From Streptomyces sp. NBC_00525 (GTDB lineage Bacteria; Actinomycetota; Actinomycetes; Streptomycetales; Streptomycetaceae), in contig NZ_CP107834.1 of NCBI RefSeq assembly GCF_036346595.1, positions 6,696,001 through 6,760,000 on the forward strand: DNA of 64,000 nt. Reading direction: 5' to 3'. Positions within the stretch are counted from its first letter, which is position 1. The number at the start of each line of letters is the position of its first letter. Below, piece after piece: positions 56,809-64,000 of the stretch. The notes beneath the pieces are model-generated. The model saw nothing but the letters and a program-made list of their open reading frames with translations. It had not been told where the DNA came from and did not search any database. The translations under genes and the position numbers were made by a program.

Positions 56809-57626
56809 ACGACCATCGCCCCAGCGCCGGCCCTCGACGACGAGTCGGTCGGAGAACCCGACTTCTATCTCAACCTCACCGACGCCCGCATCGTCGCCAC
56901 CGAAGCACTCCTCGAGGCCAGTGAGAACATCGCCGACACCATCGAAGCCCGCGCCATGTCGTGCTTCTTCGGCGATGCTGGCCTCGGCAAGACCTTCTCC
57001 GTCCTGGCCGCGCTCAAGGAAGTCGCCGCGGACCGCGTCCTGCTGCTGCAGTTCCGCTCCCACCCCACCCCGCGCGACATCCGCATGGAACTGTTCACCG
57101 CCCTGCGCCTCGAAGGAGAACCCCCTTCCCACCCGAGCGAGTTCGACCGGCCGCTCAAGCGCACCCTGGCACGCAAGCCGTACGTCATCGTCTGCGACGA
57201 AGCCCAGCAGTTCAGCCGTGAGTGCTTCGAATTCGTCCGCCACCTCTGGGACACCGGCAAGGGCCCCACCCGTCCCGCTGTTCTCTTCGTCGGTGGCGAA
57301 GAGGCCTACAAAACCCTCTACAGCGAACCCGCCCTCGCCTCCCGCATCCACATCCGGCAGGAATACACCCCCATGGGCCTCGAAGAGGCTCAGCGCAACA
57401 TTCCCCTCTTCCACCCCATCTGGGCCAACGCACCCGCCGAACTCATCGAGTACGTCGACGACGAAGGCGGCGCTGGCACCTTCCGAATGTGGTCCAAGAT
57501 CACCTACCACATCCTCGAAGGCATGAAGCGGCGCGGACCACCGAAGCCGACGAGACCATCGCACGCTGGGCCATCCGCCGCGCCCTGCCCCACCGCAGCA
57601 GGAACCCCCGTACCAAGGAAGCCTAG
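56809..57626 (+). pseudogene. AAA ATPase of the cassette (TniB/MuB-like), ACG start and frameshift
   Basis: About 272 codons. The start codon position holds ACG after a perfect AGGAGA, where ATG would be expected. Walker A is FGDAGLGKTFS (residues about 54-64) and Walker B YVIVCDEAQQFS (Asp130, Glu131). VLFVGGEEAYKTL and RIHIRQEY follow, as in AAA_22 ATPases that accompany transposases or replication proteins. Near 57524 the frame shifts by one base, after which ADETIARWAIRRAL leads to TAG at 57624. The TAG overlaps the next gene's GTG. Confidence 0.7.
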
Positions 57627-58388
57627 TGACCAGCCCCATCGGCACCCAGGCACACCACTACCTCAACCTGCCCGACGCCCGCACCGTGACCACCCATGCG
57701 GTGCGCGCCGCCGCTCATGCCCTCGACACCACCATCCAGCACAGCGGCATCCTCTGCCTCGCCGCCGACCCCGGCATCGGTAAATCCTTCACCCTCCACA
57801 CCCTCCTTGACCAACGCCCCCACCTGCCCGCCCTCCGCCTCCTGGTCCGCCCCAAGCCCGCCCCGACGACCTGCGCCACAGCCTCCACGACGCCCTCGGC
57901 GTCGCCGGCAGCCCACCCAAAGACCCTGGCATCTGTGACGACTACCTACGCCACACCCTGCACGAACCCCACCGGATCATCGCCATCGACGAAGCCCACC
58001 AGCTCTCCGCTGCCTGCATCGAGTACATCCGCTACCTCTACGACGACCCCACACCCACCTCACCCTCGTCCTCCTCGCCAACCAGCCACGCCTACGTGTC
58101 CTCCAAGCCAAACCCGTCCTCGCCTCACGCGTCACCACCTGGCACACCATGTACCCCCTCACCCCCGCAGAGACCCTCACCGCCATTCCCACCCTCCACC
58201 CCGCATGGGAACGCATCGCACCCGAGACCATCAGCAAACTCGACGCCACCTGGGCAGGCGGCAACCTCCGGCGCTGGGCCGCCCTGACCCACCGCCTCTT
58301 CACCCATCAGCGCCGCACCCCCCAGCCCACCACCCCCGCCGCCCCCCTCCGGCCCCTGCAGCCCACCCGGGTGGCGCCCACCCCATGA
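57626..58388 (+). pseudogene. Second AAA ATPase of the cassette, two frameshifts
   Basis: GTG overlaps the previous stop. Frame 1: HYLNLPDARTVTTHAVRAAA, then Walker A AADPGIGKSFTLHT. Frame 2 (from about 57855): DDLRHSLHDALGVAG and Walker B HRIIAIDEAHQLSAACIEYI. Frame 3 (from about 58050): LTLVLLANQPRLRVL and WAGGNLRRWAALTHR to TGA 58386. The three parts make one normal AAA ATPase related to the preceding one, broken by two indels. Its stop overlaps the next ATG (ATGA). Confidence 0.68.
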
Positions 58389-59533
58389 CCCCCGACAGCA
58401 CCCAGACATCCGCGCCTCCCCACGAGACAAGCGGCTGGAAACCTCACTGGAGCCCCGAACAGACCAACCCGGACCTGCCCCCGATCACCGTCATCAACGA
58501 CCCCGACGACCTGACCCCCTTCACCACCAGCGCGCTCGCCGCCCGCCACCCCGCACGCGGCCGCATCACCATCCACCCAACCCCCTTGGCCACCGCACCC
58601 GCCTACCTGGCCCACGACCTCATCCGCGCCCTCGGCAAACACCTGCCCACCCCCAGCCCCGGCGCCGAACCGCCCTGGTGGACCGCCAACGCCGGCGAAT
58701 CCTGGCGCATCGCCACCGCCTGGACCCAGGCCCTCCACATCCACCACTACGTCCTGACCCGCGCCCACCGGATCCCCAGCCGCCACTACGAACACCTCAT
58801 GGCCCTGCGCGAACACACCGCAATCCACCTCACCCTCATCGTCAGCGGCCCCACACCCCCCGCGCTCCACGACATCCTCACCACCGTCCAGCACCACCAC
58901 ATCGACACCACCGACGCGGCCCGCGCCCACCTCACCAGCAACGAACACCCCGCAACAGCCACACCACACCCCTGGTGGAACGCCGCACCCTTCCCACCCA
59001 GTCCCGACGAGTACTGGTTCCAGCTGCCCCCACGCCCTCACGGCCACGAAGCCTGCGCGACGACCACAGCCGCCCCCGCCCACTTGCCGCCCCTCCCACC
59101 ACCAGCCCACGCCCGACCGCCATCCCCCTGCACAGCCCCATTCCCGACACCGCGCTCACCACCGTCGCTCAGCGCATCCACACGCACATCGCTCACCCCG
59201 TCCACGCGGCAGCAGTCGCGCTCAGAGCCCTCACCGGCTACGACACCGACCAGCTACGACACCTGGCAGAAGAGCCCACACCCGCCGGTCGCAGACCGGC
59301 ATTCGCCGACGACCTGCCCTCCTGGGTGACACCCCTCATCGACGCCGCATACGCCTACACCCAACTGCAGAGCCCTCACCGGCAAGCAACCCGTTCTCCT
59401 TGTCCTCCCGGGACAGAGACGACATCGCCCACGCCACCGAAACCTGCCGCCTCCTCACCCCGCCCCCGCCCCCCGATCAGCCCGCGTCCCCCACCCCACC
59501 ACGGCGCCCCGGGAAACAAAGGACCCATCGTGA
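58385..59533 (+). pseudogene. Unknown protein of the cassette, frameshifted
   Basis: ATG overlaps the ATPase stop. The first frame, to about 59080, reads SGWKPHWSPEQTNPDLPPI, TWTQALHIHHYVLTRAHRIP and HHHIDTTDAARAHL. A shifted frame continues IPDTALTTVAQRIHTHIAHP, ALRALTGYDTDQLRHLAEEP and LPSWVTPLIDAAYAYTQLQS. The last frame ends at TGA 59531, overlapping the next GTG. At least two indels. Pro/His/Thr-rich composition. Family unknown. Confidence 0.55.
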
Positions 59534-60798
59534 ACCCCTTCGACCCCATCGACACCCTCCTGGCAACCGCAGACATCCCCCTGCCGGCCGCCTCAGAACG
59601 CCGCCGCCTACGCCGAACCTTGCGCCTTGACACACAATCCGTCGCCCAGGCCCTGGACATCACCGCCAGCACCCTCAACTCCTGGGAACAAGGAAGCGAA
59701 CCCGTCGGCGCAGCGCGCGTCCGCTACGCCTACTTCCTGAGTAAAGCCCGCATGCTGACCCCGACCGAAACCAGCCAGCCCCAACCCCACACCGGCACCC
59801 ACCCACACCCCCGAGCCGCGAACCCCGCAGGGCCAGCGCCTCGACACTCCCCACGCCCACCCGCTGGCGACCCGATCAGCGATACCGTGAGTGCCGCCCT
59901 GGACTACTACGGCGGTGACTGCGGCAAGGCAACCGAAGAACTCGTCAAGCGCGCGATCCCGCACGCGATGCGCCTGTTCAACCACACCCGGGTAGGCGGC
60001 CGCTACGACGTCGTCGCCTACCCGCCGATGCCCGACATCCTCAGCCGAAGCAGCCCCAACACCTCCGACCAGATCTGGGAAGCCCGACCGAACTGGCAGC
60101 GCCCCGACGCCGACCCAACCGAGGCCGGTCCCGTCGCCGCCCTGGACATCAACGGCGCCTACCTCTCCGCCCTGAAGACCCACCTGCCGCTCGGCGCCCT
60201 GCAGCACCAGACAGGCGCTCCCCACGACCGGCGCCGTTCCGGCTTCTACCGCATCACCCCACCCCGATGGGAGCACGACGCCTACCTGCCCAACCCGTTA
60301 GGACACCGCCTCGAACCCGGTCCTCTCTGGGTCACCGAGCCCACCATGAGGCTGATCCTGCAACTCTCCGAGGGCGAGAAGCCCCTGTGTGATCCGCCGG
60401 TGATCCATGAGTCCTACACCTCGGGCTCCACCGAGGGACTCCTCGAGAAATTCCGTACTCTGCTCAGAGACGCACGAGCCACAGCCCTTCACCACAACGA
60501 CGAAGTGACCCTCGGCTACGTGAAGAGCATGTACTCCAAGTTCGTCTCCACTATGGGCGACTCGAACCACAACAGGGAACTGCACCGCCCCGACTGGATG
60601 CACATCATCCGCTCGCAGGCATTCGCCAACCTCTGGCGCAAGGCACACCACGCCCACACCGACCAACTCACCGTCGTCCGTCTGTGCGGCACCGACGAAC
60701 TCCACGTCCGAGGAGACTGGCGTCGCACCTTCACAGAAGGCACCGGACTCAACGAAGTCAAGCTCAAGCGCACCACCGAGGGCGGCGAAGAGAACTGA
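59530..60798 (+). CDS. Tap-like protein (telomere-associated, HTH + DNA polymerase B-like palm motifs)
   Basis: 422 residues from GTG with AAAGGACCC upstream, intact. N-terminal XRE helix-turn-helix (about 26-55): LRRTLRLDTQSVAQALD, STLNSWEQGSEP. After a Pro-rich linker the C-terminal half resembles Tap of Streptomyces linear replicons: LDINGAYLSALKTHLPLGAL (Asp206, Tyr211), KSMYSKFVSTM (Lys332), RPDWMHIIRSQAFANLWRKA and LCGTDELHV (Asp389). Tap binds telomeric 3' overhangs and recruits Tpg. Codon 257 is TTA (60298-60300). Last and cleanest gene of a five-gene cassette. The family call is from memory and moderately sure. Confidence 0.68.
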   Translation: MNPFDPIDTLLATADIPLPAASERRRLRRTLRLDTQSVAQALDITASTLNSWEQGSEPVGAARVRYAYFLSKARMLTPTETSQPQPHTGTHPHPRAANPAGPAPRHSPRPPAGDPISDTVSAALDYYGGDCGKATEELVKRAIPHAMRLFNHTRVGGRYDVVAYPPMPDILSRSSPNTSDQIWEARPNWQRPDADPTEAGPVAALDINGAYLSALKTHLPLGALQHQTGAPHDRRRSGFYRITPPRWEHDAYLPNPLGHRLEPGPLWVTEPTMRLILQLSEGEKPLCDPPVIHESYTSGSTEGLLEKFRTLLRDARATALHHNDEVTLGYVKSMYSKFVSTMGDSNHNRELHRPDWMHIIRSQAFANLWRKAHHAHTDQLTVVRLCGTDELHVRGDWRRTFTEGTGLNEVKLKRTTEGGEEN

Positions 60799-61336
60799 CC
60801 GCAGGCCGGGATCGGAGACGAGCAGCCGACCTCGCGGTGCCGGTTCCTGCAGTTCATCCTCACCCCACTTCTGGAGGGACGGGGAGGCATGGAACCGCGG
60901 TCAGAACCTCGGAAAGGACGCTTTCCTTGCCTTCCCCCAGGTCGGGCGGAGCCCGTGGTCAGCTCGCTGACTGGGACAAGACGGCGACCCGGCAGGTCCG
61001 CTGATCCATAGCTGGTTTCGTCTTCCCGTACGCAGGTGGGCGAGGTCTGTGCCAGGGGCCGCTGTCAGGAATGTGCGGACGTTCCCGCGTGTGTACGGGT
61101 CCCACGGCTGTACCTCTGCGTTCGTGCCGACTGCCAGCAGGGGTACTGCACTTGCGGGCTATGCGGCTCGGAGTCTGCTTGACGACAGCCACATGGAGCC
61201 AGGAGCCCGACCGGTCGCTGTCGAGGGACAGACAGGCGGGCGGCCGCTGTGGTGCCGGGTCCTGGTGACGGAAGTGAATCCGCTGGCAAGGCTAGGGTCT
61301 TGCTGATGGGGCGGGAGGAGGGAAGGAGTGACTGTC
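60799..61336. other. Intergenic region without a supported gene
   Basis: About 540 bases between the Tap-like gene and the large right-hand gene. I see no convincing ORF, hairpin or repeat. It ends with GGAAGGAG, the ribosome site of the next gene. Confidence 0.5.
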
Positions 61337-64000
61337 ATGGGGGTGTCGTTGTACTCGGTGGGCGGCGGAGGGACGGTGCTGGAGCACCGGTACGCGGCCG
61401 TCCTGCTTTCCGCGCTGCTGACCGGCAGCGCACTGGACGAACTTGGCGACGCCTTGATCGAACCGGAGCAGATCCGTCTGCAGGCACGGTTCCTCACCCG
61501 CGTCGACGACATCATGATCACCGGACACCGCCGAGGCGGGACGGACGAGTTCACCGCCTGCATCGGAGTGCGGCGCAACCCCAGCTTCGTTCCCTCCGAC
61601 GACCCGACCGTCACACTCGTCGGCACCTACCTCACAGAGATCACGGAGCACTGGGGAGAGATCGAGTCCGGGCACCGCAGGCTCGTCCTGGCGGTCGCCG
61701 AACGCAGCCCTCACGCCATTCAGGTGGCGTCCCTCACCTCACTCGCCCGGGGACAGAGCCCGGAAGGTTTCCGGCGGATCGCCGCCCAGTCCGGCCCCAC
61801 GAGCACTGACGTGCGTGGCCGCCTGGCCATGTTCGACCAGGTCGTCGCCGAAGCCGCAGCCCGAAACCGTCTGGACACCAGTGCTGTCGATGTGGCCGAG
61901 CTGTCCTGGCGGCTGCTGTCGAACCTGAGGGTCAAGCATCTGCGCCTGGAGGACGGCGATGGGCAGGACCGCAGTCACGCGATCGACCGGCTGCGCCCGG
62001 TCGCGTTCGAGGACACCCTGGAAGGGGCGGAGGCGGTTTTCTCGGACATCGAGCACAAGGTAGGCGACTGGGTTCCCAACGGCGCGTGGATCAGCGAGAA
62101 CACGCTGCGCCGTGAGCTCGCCCCCCGGCTGAAGCAGCGGTTCTCTGTCATCGCAGCGCCGCACCGGCAGCGGCGGCCCGTGGAGTCGGACGCGGTGATG
62201 CGGGGTCCCCTCGCCCACCTGGGCCTCGACCGGGACTTCGAGCAGGCCCGGCTGATGGAGACGACCCAGCCTGCCGAGGCTGCCGCCCGGTATGCAGCAC
62301 TGGCGCAGGCGCTGGACGATGCCGGCTGGCCGTCCTTCTCCCTGTCCGTGTGCCAGAGGCAGGCGGAAGTTCTGCACGAGGCGGGTGACCACGACGCCGG
62401 CACGCTGATCCACGTGTCCGTCATGGCCGCCGCTCTCGAAACAGGTGAACCGTGGCTGGCGAACTCCGTCATCCAGCGGCTGTCCGACCAGCAGATCGAT
62501 GCTGCCGACCACCTGATCCGCTCAGCGAACGCACTGGGAGGCCTGGCGGCCTTCGAGCACTACCACCAGGTCTCCCTGACGGACGTCACCACCCACATCG
62601 ACGCCCTGCAGCCTCACAGCCCTCACGCTGTTCAGGCGGCAGCATGGTTCGCCGAGCACGCCGTCGCCCAAGGGCGGCCGGACCTGGTCCATGACCGGAA
62701 GGACGCCCTGCGAATCCTTGCCGACGGCGCCGCCGAGACCGAAGTGGTGGCCCAGGTACGCCTCTATGCCTGTCTGGCGGACACCGACCGCACGGGGACG
62801 ACCTGGAAGAACTTCATCCGGTCATCGTCCTACCCTCCGCCGGTCGCCGCGCTCCTGCGCGCCCGCCACGCCCGGTTCCTGGCCGAGACCGGAGACGGCC
62901 CGGGGGCACTCGAACGGTACGGAGAAGCGATCGAGCGAGCCGTTCACTACGGCAACCATCACGATGCCGCGGCGTGGATCGACGCACAGAGCCAGGTCCG
63001 CATCCGCTACCACCTCCAGACCAAAGAGCTCGGCCAGGCGTTTCCGACAACCACCGTCCTGCGCGCAGCCGGCCAGGGCAGCATCATGGGCGCCACGGCA
63101 GCAGTCCGCGAGCGGACCCTTGGACGGCTTGCGAACCGGGTGCACCCCGCCGACCGCCGCCAGGCACTGACCCAGTACCTGCGCCACAGCGTCGCTTCGG
63201 CAAGCTGGTCGGCCGAACGCGAAGCCCATGAACTGCTCGGACGTATGCATCTGGAGCACAAGCTGTTCAGCCAGGCCGCCGGCCATTTCACCAAGGCGGG
63301 CACCAGCAAGCTCATCCAAGAGCTGAGCGAGCACCTCCCCGATGCGCCGCTCGATCTGCCCGTGCCCCACCACTGGACGGACCTGCCCCGGTGGAAACAC
63401 CAGAGCATGTTCCTCACCGCCCGGACCCTGGCCGACCTGATGCCGGATCCGCAGGTCCGGGCCTGGGCGGATCTGGCCATGCAAGAGCTCTCCGGGCTCG
63501 CAACAGCCCGGCCCGACATGCCGTACGTGCACCACGAAGCTGCCGGACTGCTCGCAGCGGCCGCCCCCGCCCTCACCACCGACCAAGCCCGCCGGTTCCT
63601 CGACTTCACCGAGCAGTGGCACGCGACACGAACCACAGCCCACCCCAACGTCGGCGGCCCCTACGCCCGGACTCTCCTCGCTATCGCCCAGCACCATTCC
63701 GGCCCGGAACGTGTCGAAGCGGTCGACAGGGCGTGTCAGGCGATGCTCACCGACTACTCGATGTCGCAGATCGTCCTCACAGCGGGAGACATCCTCCGAC
63801 TGCTGCCCAGCGTCGTCGCTGAACGCTGCACGGCCGGCGCCGGCCGCGGGGGAGTGGTCGCAGCCCTCGCGCTCGTCCTGGCCGGCGCACCCGCCGACGC
63901 GGCCCGCCCCCTCGCACAGTCACTGCTCGACGCCACACTCCTGAGACCAGGCGCCGCCCCGTTGCCCGCAGAAGCAACCCTGCCCCGCACCGCCCTGCTG
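61337..64000 (+). CDS. Very large hypothetical protein, possible defence or conflict protein (3' end outside window)
   Basis: ATG behind GGAAGGAG, open for 888 codons to the window end. The N-terminus (LEHRYAAVLLSALLTGSAL, RVDDIMITG at Asp57/Asp58, then IGVRRNPSFVP about residue 76) has the outline of a PD-(D/E)XK nuclease domain of DUF4297/Cap4 type, although the usual Gln/Glu-x-Lys is V-R-R here. The next segment (TYLTEITEHWGEIESGHRRL) is also typical of large conflict proteins. The rest is a long helical region, LSWRLLSNLRVKHLRLEDG to AAARYAALAQALDDAGWPSF and further, with TPR-like repeats such as ARHARFLAETGDGPGALERY. Activity unknown. Confidence 0.7.
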   Translation, partial: MGVSLYSVGGGGTVLEHRYAAVLLSALLTGSALDELGDALIEPEQIRLQARFLTRVDDIMITGHRRGGTDEFTACIGVRRNPSFVPSDDPTVTLVGTYLTEITEHWGEIESGHRRLVLAVAERSPHAIQVASLTSLARGQSPEGFRRIAAQSGPTSTDVRGRLAMFDQVVAEAAARNRLDTSAVDVAELSWRLLSNLRVKHLRLEDGDGQDRSHAIDRLRPVAFEDTLEGAEAVFSDIEHKVGDWVPNGAWISENTLRRELAPRLKQRFSVIAAPHRQRRPVESDAVMRGPLAHLGLDRDFEQARLMETTQPAEAAARYAALAQALDDAGWPSFSLSVCQRQAEVLHEAGDHDAGTLIHVSVMAAALETGEPWLANSVIQRLSDQQIDAADHLIRSANALGGLAAFEHYHQVSLTDVTTHIDALQPHSPHAVQAAAWFAEHAVAQGRPDLVHDRKDALRILADGAAETEVVAQVRLYACLADTDRTGTTWKNFIRSSSYPPPVAALLRARHARFLAETGDGPGALERYGEAIERAVHYGNHHDAAAWIDAQSQVRIRYHLQTKELGQAFPTTTVLRAAGQGSIMGATAAVRERTLGRLANRVHPADRRQALTQYLRHSVASASWSAEREAHELLGRMHLEHKLFSQAAGHFTKAGTSKLIQELSEHLPDAPLDLPVPHHWTDLPRWKHQSMFLTARTLADLMPDPQVRAWADLAMQELSGLATARPDMPYVHHEAAGLLAAAAPALTTDQARRFLDFTEQWHATRTTAHPNVGGPYARTLLAIAQHHSGPERVEAVDRACQAMLTDYSMSQIVLTAGDILRLLPSVVAERCTAGAGRGGVVAALALVLAGAPADAARPLAQSLLDATLLRPGAAPLPAEATLPRTALL

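Noticed and set aside
50600..61336. Prophage or integrative conjugative element
   Set aside because: No integrase, att repeats, capsid, portal or TraB/FtsK-type gene is visible. Relics point to telomere genes and one IS instead.

Overview
The window is high-GC actinomycete DNA, almost certainly Streptomyces. The evidence is strong third-position G/C codon use, GTG/TTG starts behind GGAGG-type ribosome sites, rare TTA codons, a CebR-type operator, a rifamycin-associated element, and relics of the linear-replicon telomere proteins Tpg and Tap. I see no tRNA, rRNA, CRISPR array or complete prophage.

Left part (1-33 kb), mostly intact genes. The window opens in the last module of a nonribosomal peptide synthetase. 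It is followed, with overlapping or near-overlapping reading frames, by an MbtH-like protein, a free carrier protein and a free condensation-domain protein (1-3677). Next come a TerD-VWA fusion, an NmrA-like reductase, a GH25 lysozyme (TTA as codon 2), a flavin reductase-like protein, a PAP2 phosphatase, a secreted GH5-FN3-CBM2 cellulase with a CebR box, and an ArgJ/OAT2-like acyltransferase. They are followed by a TetR-DoxX pair, an F420-type LLM oxidoreductase, an MFS transporter and a membrane-anchored Mrr-like nuclease. A set of small proteins and a Sir2 deacetylase precede rifampin phosphotransferase (rph), which has an upstream RAE. Then come a universal stress protein coupled to a nucleotide cyclase, and several regulator-plus-enzyme sets: TetR with an Asp-nucleophile hydrolase, VOC-TipA-like MerR-VOC, PadR-SGNH hydrolase, and TetR with an alpha/beta hydrolase.

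Middle part (33-50 kb), a patchwork. It holds a probable surface-anchored toxin with an overlapping putative immunity gene, other proteins of immunity-like type (SMI1/KNR4-like, LRV repeats, a DUF6086-like protein), an S33 peptidase, a nitroreductase, two small secreted proteins, and an NmrA/TetR divergent pair. One frameshifted gene remnant lies near 40 kb.

Right part (50-64 kb), accessory and partly decayed. Two Tpg (telomere terminal protein) fragments lie at 50.2-50.9 kb. A LysR/SnoaL/cupin set, a PD-(D/E)XK-type protein and a deleted IS5-family element follow. From 56.3 to 60.8 kb is a tightly packed five-gene cassette: a small HTH-like protein, two AAA ATPases, an unknown protein and a Tap-like protein. 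The first four genes carry single-base frameshifts, and the second has an ACG where ATG is expected. Only the Tap-like gene is clean, and it contains a TTA codon. The last gene (61337 to the window end) is a very long open frame whose N-terminus recalls restriction-like nuclease domains of defence proteins. The telomere-gene relics suggest a chromosome arm or DNA captured from a linear plasmid. The frameshift cluster could be real decay or an assembly problem, and raw reads should settle it.
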